Assembly (NCBI GenBank): GCA_963707065.1
Contig: CAVPPJ010000053.1
Span: 182,758-246,757, forward strand
DNA: 64,000 nucleotides
DNA from: Palsa-506 sp963707065
GTDB taxonomy: Bacteria > Actinomycetota > Actinomycetes > Streptosporangiales > Streptosporangiaceae
Direction: 5' to 3'
In this document: piece after piece, positions 15,537-25,388 of the stretch
Numbering within the stretch: the stretch's first letter is position 1
How the letters are laid out: every line of letters starts with the position of its first letter
The notes under the pieces: model-generated
Seen by the model: only the letters and a program-made list of their open reading frames with translations
Databases searched by the model: none
Told to the model about the DNA's origin: nothing
Made by a program: the position numbers and the translations under genes

Positions 15537-16094
15537 TCAGGTGGCACCCGGCGTTGCCCTTCGCTGCACGCGGGCGGCGATGGCCCGCGCGCATTCCAAG
15601 GCCTCGGTGTGCGTCGTGTCCACCTGCAGGTCGTAGACGACACCCTGATGGACCACTTCTGCCTGGGACGCGGCCATCCCGCTGACCCGGTCACCTCGCG
15701 CGATCTCACGGCCCGCGGCGACCGCGCTGTCACAGCGGACGCCGATCCACAGCACCTGCAGTGCGCCAAGCGCCTTCTTCCACTGCTGCTGGGACGCCGC
15801 ACCACCGAGGAAGTCCTCATCGACGATGATCCGGGCGCCGGCCAGCGCCATCGCAGCGATCCCTTTGATCCACGCTGCCTCCAGCGTGCGGAACTCCGGC
15901 CCGACGACGACCTCGCCGTCCGAGACGAACTCGATCCCCAGAGGCGACATCCGCGAGGACACCGGCATCGCCTGGATCAGCGTGTCCACCCCGAAGACCA
16001 GCCATGGATCCGGCAAGACCGCCTGCAGGCAGCGGGCGATCCCGGATTTTCCCGAGCTGGAGCCGCCATTGAGGACGATCACCTGAGTTGCCAC
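15537..16094 (-). CDS. chloramphenicol phosphotransferase-like P-loop kinase
   Basis: This 185-residue protein opens with a CPT-family Walker A, VLNGGSSSGKSGIAR. It continues with the Asp-bearing VFGVDTLIQAMP and an IIVDEDFLGG stretch, then WIGVRCDSAVAAGREIARGDR, as in Streptomyces venezuelae chloramphenicol 3-O-phosphotransferase. The family phosphorylates chloramphenicol or related alcohols; many members have other, unknown substrates. It is convergent with the DrrAB-type exporter (3 bp between stops). Length is normal for the family (about 178). Confidence 0.8.
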   Translation of the reverse strand: MATQVIVLNGGSSSGKSGIARCLQAVLPDPWLVFGVDTLIQAMPVSSRMSPLGIEFVSDGEVVVGPEFRTLEAAWIKGIAAMALAGARIIVDEDFLGGAASQQQWKKALGALQVLWIGVRCDSAVAAGREIARGDRVSGMAASQAEVVHQGVVYDLQVDTTHTEALECARAIAARVQRRATPGAT

Positions 16095-16390
16095 CGCGCC
16101 CGCCGGCCTCCTCTAACCCCTAACCCCGAAATGCGTCGCGCGTCCGAAGGGTGTGCTCAGCCTGATCACCCGGAATATTCATCGTCACCTGCCGATGCTA
16201 CGAGCACAGCCGGGCCAGGTCACCGGCGGGCCGGTGACGCCGGACCCGTGCCCATGGTTAATGTGCGAAGGACGCATGGTTAGCCCGTCCGCCGACCTGC
16301 TTGGTGCGCGGCACCTGAATACCGAAATACCGACCCGGCGTGGCGGGCTGGGCGCTTGTGCCTGGCGGGAGGGAAGGAGTCCAATGAGGC

Positions 16391-17047
16391 ATGGCTGATG
16401 CTCCGCACGAGGGAAGCGAAGCGCCCCCGCCGGGCGGCGAAGCGCCCCCTCCGGGCGGCACCACGGGCGGGCCATCCCCGGCTGCGGCGGGCGCCGCCGG
16501 GAGGTACCCGGCTGACGCATCCTCGGCTGAGAACCCCTGGCCACGGCTGGGGAGACGGTTCGAGCAGGGGCTGAGCCTGTCCCGGGTCGTGGTTATCGTC
16601 CCGGTGATCGTTCTCCTGCTCTCCGCCATGGCGTCCTTTGCCTACGGGACCGACGTATTTGTCAGGTCAGTGGCGAATGTCGTCGACGACCCCCAGCTGA
16701 CCAGCCATAATCTGGGCTTTCTGCTCCTGTTGACCGACCTGTTCCTGATCGGCGCGACCCTCATGGTCGCGGCCTTCGGCTTTTATGACCTCTTCATCGG
16801 CAGGATCAGCGCCAGCGGCCCGGGCGTTCAGCTGCCCGGCTGGCTGAGGATGCACGATCTCAACGACCTCAAGGCCCGGGTGATCTCGATGGTCATCCTG
16901 GTGGCGGCGGTCACCTTCGTGGACGAGGTGGTGGAGTCCAGGGGCGGGCTGGACATCCTCTACCTCGGCGTCGGCGTCGGGGTGGTAATCGCGGCACTCA
17001 CGGCGTTCCTGCACTTCGGCCGGACCGACGGCGGTAACCGTTCCTGA
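16391..17047 (+). CDS. YqhA-like UPF0114 membrane protein
   Basis: The first ~50 residues are Pro/Gly/Ala-rich and likely cytoplasmic. Then comes a UPF0114/YqhA core with hydrophobic segments near residues 66-88, 109-135, 159-178 and 190-212. It includes the characteristic DLFLIGATLMVAAFGFYDLF and the soluble LNDLKARVISM region. UPF0114 proteins are inner-membrane proteins of unknown function. An AAGGAG at about 16374 precedes ATG 16391. Confidence 0.8.
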   Translation: MADAPHEGSEAPPPGGEAPPPGGTTGGPSPAAAGAAGRYPADASSAENPWPRLGRRFEQGLSLSRVVVIVPVIVLLLSAMASFAYGTDVFVRSVANVVDDPQLTSHNLGFLLLLTDLFLIGATLMVAAFGFYDLFIGRISASGPGVQLPGWLRMHDLNDLKARVISMVILVAAVTFVDEVVESRGGLDILYLGVGVGVVIAALTAFLHFGRTDGGNRS

Positions 17048-17111
17048 CTGCATCGACGCAGGCCGGCGATCGCGCCCAGTGGAGTTCAGCTCTCGCAGCC
17101 GGAGGGAGTGC

Positions 17112-17792
17112 TCAGCCGGATGTGCCGGCCGCGGGGCCGGCTACGCCGAACGCGTGTCCCAGGCTGGTGAGGTCAACGGGGGCCCGGGCCTGCCCGGGCA
17201 CATGGTCCAGGAGCGGGCGCATCGTCTCGAGGGCGGTGAGGATTTCGCGGCCGACCTGATCCGCCGAACGCATCGCATCGACCGACACCAGGATTCCGCG
17301 GTCGCGGTACCACGAGACAATGGGGGATGTCACCGCATGATAAAGGGCAAGGCGCTGGGCAATGATGTCTGCGGTGTCGTCGGAGCGATGTTCGAGCGCT
17401 GCTCGCGCGAGCAGCCGACGCATGAGTTCCGCATCGTCGGCCTGCAGGTGCAGCGCCACATCCGCGGTCATCCCGAGCTCGCGGCCGATTAGGTAGGCCG
17501 CGCGGGCTTGTTCCATGTTCCGCGGGATACCGTCCAGGACATACCCGCCTCCCGCCGCCTTCGCGGCGACTAGCGCCTCCTTCACCATGTCGAGGACGAC
17601 CTGGTCGGGCACGAGTTCGCCGCGGTCGAGATACTCCTGAACGGCCCGGCCGAGAGCGGTCCGCCGCGCCACATGATCGCGCAGCATGTCGCCGGTCGCG
17701 AGGTGGGGGATGCCGAAGTGCGCGGCGATCAGTGCGCCCTGAGTCCCCTTGCCCGCGCCCGGCGGCGCGATCATTAGTACCCGCATGCTCAT
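17112..17792 (-). CDS. adenylate kinase-like nucleoside monophosphate kinase
   Basis: This 226-residue protein has the P-loop APPGAGKGTQGA (first residue Ala instead of the usual Gly), the AMP-binding TGDMLRDHV, and LDGIPRNMEQA in place of the canonical DGFPR. The lid is short (LARAALEHRSDD), without the zinc cysteines. It converts AMP+ATP to 2 ADP or acts on a related nucleotide. It is not beside ribosomal protein genes, so it is probably a second, accessory adenylate kinase. A ~35-residue tail extends beyond the fold. Confidence 0.8.
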   Translation of the reverse strand: MSMRVLMIAPPGAGKGTQGALIAAHFGIPHLATGDMLRDHVARRTALGRAVQEYLDRGELVPDQVVLDMVKEALVAAKAAGGGYVLDGIPRNMEQARAAYLIGRELGMTADVALHLQADDAELMRRLLARAALEHRSDDTADIIAQRLALYHAVTSPIVSWYRDRGILVSVDAMRSADQVGREILTALETMRPLLDHVPGQARAPVDLTSLGHAFGVAGPAAGTSG

Positions 17793-18016
17793 CTCCTTAG
17801 GTCATCATCGCGCCTGCCGACCGTCTGGGCGATAACTCGGCTCACCGTGTCGGGGGGTTCGCGGATCTGCAGACTACGGCTCTGGACGCCGGCCGTGCTC
17901 AGTGCCAGGCTCAGGTCTGGCGGCGGATTTCATACCTGCTGGTCGGGGTCAGCCGTAGGGCCGGAAGCGGATTGTGCGTCGCGGCGATGGGCCGCCAGTC
18001 ATCAAGGGAGAGCGTC

Positions 18017-18226
18017 ATGAGCGTATACAGGGTGACCGAGATCATCGGGACGAGCGGCACCTCATGGGAAGAGGCGGCCGCCGAGGCGATCAGGACGGCA
18101 GCCGGGACCATCCGCGATCTTCGGGTGGCTGAGGTCATCAAGCAGGACATCCACCTGGACGAGAACGGGGCGATCACCTACCGGACCAAGCTTCAGCTCT
18201 CGTTCAAGTACGAAAACGAGCACTGA
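18017..18226 (+). CDS. dodecin family flavin-storage protein
   Basis: This 69-residue protein beginning MSVYRVTEIIGTSGTSWEEA matches the dodecin fold: the strand with Tyr/Val, the SWE motif preceding the helix, and a final strand YRTKLQLSFKYE. Dodecins form hollow dodecamers binding flavin or CoA. ATG 18017 follows GGGAG at about 18006; the longer frame from 17972 has no family match upstream. It is monocistronic, followed by a short tandem repeat. Confidence 0.85.
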   Translation: MSVYRVTEIIGTSGTSWEEAAAEAIRTAAGTIRDLRVAEVIKQDIHLDENGAITYRTKLQLSFKYENEH

Positions 18227-18273
18227 TCCCTGGGCTGTCACTGATCCCGGGCTGTCACTGATCCCGGGGCCGT
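18221..18273. repeat. three copies of a ~17-bp tandem repeat
   Basis: CACTGATCCCNGGGCNGT is repeated at 18221, 18239 and 18256, starting inside the last codons of the dodecin gene and running downstream. No hairpin is evident. It lies between dodecin and the convergent patatin-like gene. Confidence 0.7.
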
Positions 18274-18345
18274 CGTTCCCCCTCGCTGACGGGTTAGGTG
18301 CACCAAGATCGGGGACGCTGGGTCGAGTAGCGAGACAGACCCGCG

Positions 18346-21300
18346 CTAGGACTGTTCCTGAGGCGCCGGCCCCGGCTGACGCTGTTGAACGGTCGCCGCG
18401 GTCGTGGTGATCGAACTTTGCGTGCTGCGGTTGCCGCGTGGCCGGCGACGGGTGAGCACGCTGAGCAGCGCGGCGAGCAGGATGACTCCGCCAATGATCG
18501 CCAGTCCGCCCCACCAGCTGGACCGCAGCCAGGGCAGGACGTCTCGCGGTACCAGCCCGCTGTTGCTGTTGCGGGCGGTGCCCCATATCTGTGTGCGGAC
18601 CCAGGCCAGGGTGAGCGATCCGACAACGGCCAGCGTGGTGATGGCGATCAGGGCGCCGAGCAGGCCGCGGTGAATTCCCCACGCGCCCAGCGCGATGAGG
18701 TACAGGCCGACCAGGGCGATGATCGTGCCCGTCAGCCCGATGGCTATCAGTCCCTGGGTGGCCATCACGCCGCCGACGACGGCCAGGACTAGGCCGGCCA
18801 GCAGGGTCTTCCACCCGCTGCCGCCGGTTACCTTCGTTGCCATGTAGCCGGTGCGGGTGACGGTGCGGGCGGTAGTCAGGACCGGCCTGAGCGCACCGGG
18901 TGTCTCCGGGGCGGCGGTAATCGCGGCGGTGGCGACGGCTGCCGCCTTGGCTGCTATCCGGGCGAACGCGGGCGTGTGCAGCTGCCCGGCGATCGTCTCC
19001 CCCCGGACGGGGCAGTGCGGAAGCTGTTCGGCGAAATCTGCCGGTCCCTTGTTCTGCGACCTCATGGTGAGCACGCTGGTGGCCCACGGGTCTGGTGGCC
19101 CGTTCAGCGGCTGATTCTGGCGATGTCTGCTGGCCACCTTGTGCCAGCTAGCGCGCACCCGCGCCGATACCGGCTTCGGCTGGCCATCAGCCGTGTTGCG
19201 GGGATCGACCAGCGGCGGCAGGCGCCCGCTGTCGGCGATCATCTGCTCGGCGATGACGGGCAGCTCGCTGGCCGCGATCAGGTTCTGCCACGCCCGCGCG
19301 AGGAAGAGCGCGGAGTTGGGCAGGCTGACCGGGATCACCGCATCGGGCTTGTCCAGGAATCCCAGGTCTTCCTTCAGGCAGTCGCCCGGCTGGTTGGCCG
19401 GAAGGCCGATGGTCTCGCGCAGCAGGCTGGCGAAATTCTCCGCCCGCTGGCCGTGATCCCACTGATAGTGATCTTCGATGATGGCGAGGATGCGGCGCGG
19501 GTCGAGGAGGATGTGCACAAGCCATCCGCTGCCGTCCATGCGGCCCCACATCCAGTCGTAGGCACGCCAGGAGCTCTTATAGAAGGCAGCGAAGTGGTGC
19601 AGTTCCACCCCGCGTAGCTTGTGGACAGTGTCCAGTTCGTTTCTTGCCGCCAGGAGCGTGCGGGTGTTGGCGCTGACCTGGATGAACTCTACTGGCTGGT
19701 CGACGTCGGGCTCGGCCGGCTCCAGTGCCCGTTCGGCGACGACCAGGTTGAGCAGGCGGTCCGCGACCTCCTCCGCGGCAGCGGCGCCGAAGTATTGCAG
19801 GTAGCTGCTGATCGAGTCGGCGGCTTTCTTGCGTGAATCCCGCCTGTCGGGGGCGTCTGGCGGATTCAGGTCTGCCAGCAGCGAGTTCAGGGCGGCCACA
19901 AGTCTCACCCAGGCAGCCTTCAGGTCAGCTGGCACTGCGATCGATCGCGGCGGCCCGATTAGCAGCGCCTGGCGCTTGGCGTCCGCCAGCCCGGCGGCGA
20001 CCTTTACCAGGTCAGGGCCTGGGCTGGTGCCCTTGGCTTTGGCCAGCTCGGCCGCAGCCTTGGTCAGCTTTTCCGCGACCTGACCGCGCTCGTCCCAGGT
20101 CGGCGGGGACGCTTCGTAAGCGTCCTCGATCGCCGTCCGGTGGCCGGTGATCTTCTCCCGCTGGCCGACGTCGGCGGCGCGCTGGTACCCGAGCCGGACC
20201 AGCTGCAGGGCCACGGCCCGTGCGGCGTCGAAGACGGGCAGGCCGAACGCGGCGGCTCTGCCGAACGGGTCGGCAGTTGCGTTCCACGCGGCCCAGGCTG
20301 CGGCCTCCTCATCCTCAGGCGACATCCCGGAACCCGCCTCGGCGGCTGCCGCGCCGGCCGCCGCCTCGCTCGTGGCTGGCACCTGGGCCGGCTGGGCGGA
20401 GCCAGCAGGCTGAGCCGGTGCCGGCGTCTGCCAGCCGCTGCCGAGGATCTCCACCATCTTGGCGGCCATCTGTGTTTCCGGCGGCGGGGCGTTCGCCGAC
20501 CGGTCGGCTGACAATTCGGCCGCCCACGCCTTCGGCAGCGCCATCGTGGTCAGCTGGCGCATCACCTCAGCTAGCAACGGCTGGGCCAGTCCGGCACCCT
20601 GCTGCTGCTGATAATCACGCAGCAGCCCGCTGGTCACCAGGCCGCCGTCGCCGGACAGTCGTGATCCCATCTCCGCCAGATAGCGGCGCCGGTTGTGGCT
20701 GGTCGCGATCCGCTCGTTGTGGGTGCGGACCGCCTGCAAGTCAGTGGCGATCGACTGGGCCTGCTGCGCACCCAGGTCCTCCTTCAGCGCTCCGGCCATC
20801 GTCGGCGGCTGCGCCCATCTGTCCGGTGCCGGCTGGGCTGCTGGGCTTGGCGTGCCACCGCCGTCAGGCACGACGAACGCCAGTACCCGGCGCACCTGAC
20901 CCCTGGCCGGCTGGGAGAAAACCTGGGCGAGCAGCGGGGTCAATGGCCGGTTGGCGAGCAGGCCCCCGTCGGCCACCCAGTGGTTTCGGGTCATGTTCGC
21001 GAAGCCCGCCATGTCCGGACGCTCGGGAATGCCCTGCGCCGCGCCGATCTGGGAGTTGATCGGCACGAACGACGGCTCGAACGCCCCAGGGAAGGATGCG
21101 CTGCTGCGCGCCGCCAGCGCCAGGGCGGTCAGCGACGGCGTGCCCGTCTTGGGCGCCAGCGCGTCCTGGCCGAAGGTGAACAGCCCGTGATGGTCGACGT
21201 CGGGAACCAGCGTCCCGTAGTCGTCGGTGAACCGGCTCGTCTCCCCGGACATCATCGTCGTCGTGATGAACACCGTCGTATCCACAGGCTCACGCGGAGC

Positions 21301-21579
21301 CATCCTCGGGTCGTTGCGCCCGCTGTCGTAGAGAGCCTTGATCCCCTGGTTCAGTCCGTTGAACAAGACCTTGTCGCCCTGCATCAGCGACGGCGGGTTC
21401 TTCTCCCCGGGGTCGCGTAGCAGGGCATCCATGGACCCCGTGGTCAGCCACAGATCGCGCAACCTGGCCAGGTCCACCCCAGCAGCGCTGGACAGCCCCA
21501 GCAGCGCCGCATTGACCCCGCCGGCGCTTGTACCCGACAGCACATCCACCGTGACCTTGACGTCCAGCAACCGCAGCAA
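18346..21579 (-). CDS. large membrane-anchored patatin-like protein (main part)
   Basis: This 1,077-residue frame is a patatin-like phospholipase of the DUF3376 type. The nucleophile motif LSGTSAGGVNAALLG (Gly-Thr-Ser-Ala-Gly) stands at its start and the catalytic Asp in WVADGGLLANRPL about 185 residues later. A long central helical region follows. The C-terminal ~160 residues contain five to six hydrophobic segments (GWKTLLAGLVLAVVGGV through GGLAIIGGVILLAALLSVL) and a basic tail. It probably hydrolyses acyl esters at the membrane. The oxyanion-hole segment is missing from this frame and lies in the next entry, so the annotated start (TTG) is artificial. Confidence 0.85.
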   Translation of the reverse strand: MLRLLDVKVTVDVLSGTSAGGVNAALLGLSSAAGVDLARLRDLWLTTGSMDALLRDPGEKNPPSLMQGDKVLFNGLNQGIKALYDSGRNDPRMAPREPVDTTVFITTTMMSGETSRFTDDYGTLVPDVDHHGLFTFGQDALAPKTGTPSLTALALAARSSASFPGAFEPSFVPINSQIGAAQGIPERPDMAGFANMTRNHWVADGGLLANRPLTPLLAQVFSQPARGQVRRVLAFVVPDGGGTPSPAAQPAPDRWAQPPTMAGALKEDLGAQQAQSIATDLQAVRTHNERIATSHNRRRYLAEMGSRLSGDGGLVTSGLLRDYQQQQGAGLAQPLLAEVMRQLTTMALPKAWAAELSADRSANAPPPETQMAAKMVEILGSGWQTPAPAQPAGSAQPAQVPATSEAAAGAAAAEAGSGMSPEDEEAAAWAAWNATADPFGRAAAFGLPVFDAARAVALQLVRLGYQRAADVGQREKITGHRTAIEDAYEASPPTWDERGQVAEKLTKAAAELAKAKGTSPGPDLVKVAAGLADAKRQALLIGPPRSIAVPADLKAAWVRLVAALNSLLADLNPPDAPDRRDSRKKAADSISSYLQYFGAAAAEEVADRLLNLVVAERALEPAEPDVDQPVEFIQVSANTRTLLAARNELDTVHKLRGVELHHFAAFYKSSWRAYDWMWGRMDGSGWLVHILLDPRRILAIIEDHYQWDHGQRAENFASLLRETIGLPANQPGDCLKEDLGFLDKPDAVIPVSLPNSALFLARAWQNLIAASELPVIAEQMIADSGRLPPLVDPRNTADGQPKPVSARVRASWHKVASRHRQNQPLNGPPDPWATSVLTMRSQNKGPADFAEQLPHCPVRGETIAGQLHTPAFARIAAKAAAVATAAITAAPETPGALRPVLTTARTVTRTGYMATKVTGGSGWKTLLAGLVLAVVGGVMATQGLIAIGLTGTIIALVGLYLIALGAWGIHRGLLGALIAITTLAVVGSLTLAWVRTQIWGTARNSNSGLVPRDVLPWLRSSWWGGLAIIGGVILLAALLSVLTRRRPRGNRSTQSSITTTAATVQQRQPGPAPQEQS

Positions 21580-21581
21580 CT

Positions 21582-21977
21582 TCAGGTACAGGTCGCGGGA
21601 CTGGGCGTCCCAGGTAGGGCCGTGGGCACCGACCGGGCCGCCGCCGGGGATGCTGCGCGGTCGGTGACCGGAGGTTGCGCCAGCGGCTCACCGGCATTCT
21701 CGTTCATGCGGGAATTGCTGGCTTGCTGTAGCAGGTTCATTTCGCGGGCGACCCCGCCCATCCAGACGGCCAGGCTCACCCCTCCTGACATCGCGACGGC
21801 AAACCGGAGGTCCTGGGTCATGCTGACCTCAATGTCCTCCGCCTGGACCGCCGCTGCGGCTTGGCTGCTGGTATCAGCGCCAGCCGGTGCCATTGGCGCA
21901 CCGCTCCCGGCGGCTGCGGAAGCAGCGGATCCGGAGCCCGAGGACTCATCGCGAATAGGAGAGGTCTGTGAATTCAC
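21582..21977 (-). CDS. N-terminal part of the patatin-like protein, other frame
   Basis: From GTG 21977 this frame encodes a Ser/Ala/Gly-rich leader and then MTQDLRFAVAMSGGVSLAVW, the oxyanion-hole glycine stretch that must precede GTSAGG in patatins, and MGGVAREMNLLQQA. It then reads on into 21582. The downstream frame read backwards from 21579 gives HGPTWDAQSRDLYLKLLRLL, the expected continuation. One missing base at about 21625-21670 would therefore restore one gene of roughly 1,200 residues. Confidence 0.75.
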   Translation of the reverse strand: MNSQTSPIRDESSGSGSAASAAAGSGAPMAPAGADTSSQAAAAVQAEDIEVSMTQDLRFAVAMSGGVSLAVWMGGVAREMNLLQQASNSRMNENAGEPLAQPPVTDRAASPAAARSVPTALPGTPSPATCT

Positions 21978-22470
21978 TGCCGCCCCCCGGCGTTTGCCCG
22001 CTAAGTACGACGAGCGTACGGCTGGGCGAACGGTTACGCCATAGCGTGACGAGAGTCGTCTTCCACGCCAGGCCCTCAATAACGCATGCCTACGCAGAGA
22101 CGAGCGCAGCCATGGTTCAGACTTCCGCGGAACAGTCTGGAGCGAGCTTAGAGGACAGAACAACGGGCGGCGGTAGCCCGCGGGAGGCGATGTAAATGAC
22201 GTGGACCTGGCTCCTTTCAATGGGATGCTGGCCTGCGGCCGCAGCAGTTTCATCGGGCTCCGCGGGCTTTGCCGGTTGAAGGCGTTCACCCACCGCCGGT
22301 CAAGGACGATGCCTGTGACGCTGCCAATCACTGCGGATGGACCGACTGCCGCAGGCGGGAATCACCCCAGAGTCCCGGCAAAGTGTTCGCTAGCACGCAT
22401 GATGGTTTGCAGTGGCCTGCAGCGCCGCCATAGTCGCGACGCGCCCAGCTGTCTGAACAGCCGCGGTGAG
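21978..22470. other. 493-bp intergenic stretch, no gene seen
   Basis: This spacer lies between the cyclase-like gene and the patatin-like gene, both on the minus strand. Open frames here have no protein-like character. It likely holds the patatin promoter. I see a short TCCGCGGA palindrome near 22124 but no convincing promoter or terminator. Confidence 0.5.
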
Positions 22471-23451
22471 TCAGCCTTCCCACCAGTCGAGCACCCGGAG
22501 CGCGCGGAGGGTGTTCCAGCGGCTCGGCTCCCCCGCGTCACCCTCCAGGGCGAAGTGGACGCGGCCGGGATGGACGCGGTCAAGCAGCCAGCGGCCGTCC
22601 GGCTGCCGCTTCGAGCGCACGATCTGCACGGCCTCGGCCAGCCGGGAATCCGGCTCTGCGCCCGAACGCCGGAAGTAGTCGAGCGCGCGCAGCACGTCGT
22701 AGCGCCAGTAATAGGGGAAGGCGAAGTCGAGATACTCCGGGTTGACGACCTCGCCGGTGCTCTTGCGGCGGAACAGGCTGCGCTCGAGCAGGTACTCCTC
22801 CCCGCTGCGTCGCGCCTCGCGCACTGCGGCGGACCCGCCGGCCGTGCGCTCGGCGGACCCGCCGGCCGCGTGCTCGGCGGACCCGCCGGTCGCGTGCTCG
22901 AATTCGAGTAGCCCGTCGAGCACGGTGATCGTCGTGTCGAACGAGGAGCGCACCGATCCGTTCTCGGCCTCGCAGTTCCATCCGCCGTCAGCGAGCCGCT
23001 CCCCGAGGATCCGGTCGACGAGCGGCGCGACGTCCACCGAGTAGTAAGCGCCAGTCTCGATCGTCCTGCCGTTAATGCACGGCTCCACCTCGCCGTCGAA
23101 GTACCGCTGCCCGGCGTGCTCCCATCGGCCATGCTCGGCGATGAGCGCGATCGCGCGGCGTGCCGCCTCAGATGCCGGGTCGAGCCCGAAGATCTGCAAG
23201 GTCTGCAGGCTGTGCATCGTCGCTGTCCAGGGCTGCCCCGGTTCGCCGCCGGCGTAGGACGCCGGGAAGCAGGCGCCGCCGTCCCACAACCCGTCGGCGC
23301 CCTCGAGCGCCAGCAGACGGGCGCCCCAGCCCTCGCGCTCCACGCGCGCTCGTTCGGCGGCGACCTCGTCCGGCGAGGCGCCGGTGAGATCGCGCAGCAC
23401 CTGCCAGCGGATGGCCGGGTCGGAGTCGAGCAGCCAGTCGATCACGGCCAT
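22471..23451 (-). CDS. squalene cyclase/prenyltransferase-type alpha-toroid protein
   Basis: This protein of about 326 residues has repeated helix pairs with QW-like motifs (ADGLWDGGACFPAS, LADGGWNCEAENGSVRSSFDTT, QPDGRWLLDRVHP), typical of terpene-cyclase/protein-prenyltransferase toroids. It lacks the DxDD motif of true squalene cyclases. Actinobacteria carry many such proteins of unknown role. ATG 23451 is supported by AGGAG seven bases upstream; the frame extends to 23526. A Gly-Gly-Ser-Ala tripled repeat (from GCGGACCCGCCGGCC-like units near 22845-22900) interrupts one loop. Confidence 0.65.
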   Translation of the reverse strand: MAVIDWLLDSDPAIRWQVLRDLTGASPDEVAAERARVEREGWGARLLALEGADGLWDGGACFPASYAGGEPGQPWTATMHSLQTLQIFGLDPASEAARRAIALIAEHGRWEHAGQRYFDGEVEPCINGRTIETGAYYSVDVAPLVDRILGERLADGGWNCEAENGSVRSSFDTTITVLDGLLEFEHATGGSAEHAAGGSAERTAGGSAAVREARRSGEEYLLERSLFRRKSTGEVVNPEYLDFAFPYYWRYDVLRALDYFRRSGAEPDSRLAEAVQIVRSKRQPDGRWLLDRVHPGRVHFALEGDAGEPSRWNTLRALRVLDWWEG

Positions 23452-23645
23452 CGACGGCTCCTGGATGGTGGCGTTCATGTCGGTGTTGTCCGTCACGAGG
23501 CTCAGGCTAATTCCGATTCCGGACAATCGGCTTCCGGAAATGCTGCGGGCGTTGCTGAAGATGCGGAAATTTCGATCGGCGGGGCCAGGCGCCCGCGGAA
23601 GGTGCCGGTCGCCGCGGCCTCGATCGCGGCGGAGAAGCTCCGCGA

Positions 23646-25388
23646 CTAGGCCAGCTGATACAGCTGCCCGAGGGGCACGTGAGCGGCCGGGTCAACGTGC
23701 ACGGTGGCACCGTTGACCCGAACAGCGGTGCCGTCTGTCGGCACCTCCACCCGGGGAACCAGGGCATTGTGCAGCATGTCTTCGCGCTGCACATTCCGCG
23801 CGCCGCGAACTGGCACCAGGCGCCTGCCGGGGAACTTTTCCGCCATGCCGTTCTCCAGTGCGCGGGCAGCGGTGAAGACGACCCCGAGGTGCGCGGGGGC
23901 GTCGCCGAGACCACCGAAGTAGGAGCGGTAGGTGCGTGGCTGCCCGAGCCGCGTTCAGCCGGCCCCGTCGCCGCTTACGCCCCACGCCACGAATCCTGCC
24001 TTGAGCACGAGCTCGGGCTTGGCACCGAAGAAGGCGGGATGCCACAGCACTATGTCGGCGAGCTTCCCCGGCTCGAGCGAGCCGACGTGGTCCGCGAGCC
24101 CGTGTGTCAGCGCAGGATTGATGGTCAGCTTGGCGAGAAACCGGAGCACGCGCTCGTTGTCCGCCCGGTGCTGCCCGGCGGTGGCCGCATGCTCAGACCC
24201 GTCTGCGGGCGATGGTCCGGCAGCCGGCCGGCCGGGGCCGGCGCCATCCGCCAGGCGGCAGCTTGCCAGCTGCCACGTGCGGCGCACCAGTTCGCCGATC
24301 CGCCCCATGCCCATGGAGTCTGAGTTCATGATGGGGATCGCTCCCAGGTCGTGCAGGTAGTTCTCTGCTTCGATGGTGGCCCGGCGGACGCGACTCCGGG
24401 TCACGGCCAGGTCCGAGTCGACTCCGGAGCTCTGGCGGTGGACGGTCATCGCCATGGGCACGAGCTCATCGAGCGTGTTGACGCCAAAAGGAATAGTTGG
24501 CGTGGTTGAGGAGCCGATGACGTGCGGCTCGCTGACGAACTCGAGCAGCCGCGGGTGCCCGCCGCCGCTTCCCTCGATGTGATAGGCGTGCACTGTGCGG
24601 GCACCTATGGCGGCAAGGGTATCCGTCAGCATGCCCGCCTCGTTCAGGGTGTCCGTGTGCAGGGCGACGGGAACATCGGCTTCCCCGGCGACCGAAAGGC
24701 ACGTGTCGATAATGGCGGGATAGGCACCGAAGTCCTCATGCACTTTGAACCCGGCAGCGCCATACTCGAGCGCACGTTCCAGCAACGCCGGATGGCTGGC
24801 GCTACCGCGCGCGAGAAAGGCGATGTTTAGCGGCACGTCGCGCCATGCATCTATCATCCGGTCAAAATTATGCTCGGGGTTGACGCCGACGTCCCACACG
24901 CCGCCAAGACCCATCCCCACCAGCGTCGTCACGCCGGATGAAAGTGCGACATCCAGCAAGGCCGGCGAGGACAAATGCACGTGCGAGTCGACTGTGCCCG
25001 GGGTCGCGATTAGCCCCTCGCCGGGAATCAGGGCGGTGTGGGAGTCGAGCACCAGCTCCACGTCGTCGACGATGTCGGGATTGCCTGCCCGGCCCACCCC
25101 GACAATTATCCCGTCCTTGATCCCGATGTTTGTCTTCCGTATTCCCAGCACAGGGTCAATGACCAGCACGTTGCTCACGAGCATGTCCAGGCGGCTATCC
25201 GCGGCCGGCCTGCTGGTCGCCAGCATCCCGTCGCGCATTGTCTTTCCGCAGCCGCCGAGGATCTCGTCTCCGTATGACGCGTCGTCGCTGACGACTTCGA
25301 CCTCAAGGCCGGTGTCGCCGAGACGCACCCGGTCTCCTGTCGTCGGGCCATAGCGGCCTGCGTAGTCGCGGCGCGTGATCTCAGCCAT
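23646..25388 (-). pseudogene. ureC: urease alpha subunit with an in-frame TGA
   Basis: From ATG 25388 the frame runs MAEITRRDYAGRYGPTTGDR through all nickel-site motifs: DSHVHLSS (His-x-His), GFKVHEDFG (carbamylated Lys and His), ALHTDTLNE, YHIEGSGGGH and MNSDSMGMGRIGE. TGA at 23955-23957 interrupts it after AWGVSGDGAG. The same frame then continues with the expected C-terminus (RTYRSYFGGLGDAPAHLGVV, RNVQREDMLHNALVPRVEV) to a stop at 23646. Total 580 codons is normal for UreC. The flap Cys before the catalytic His is Val (MTVHRQSS). It is either a nonsense pseudogene, a base-calling error or readthrough. It overlaps ureAB by 8 bp. Confidence 0.85.

Noticed and set aside
22845..22905. GC-rich triplicate repeat as a regulatory or mobile element
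   Set aside because: It lies within the toroid-protein gene and keeps the frame (Gly-Gly-Ser-Ala repeats), so it is an internal coding expansion.
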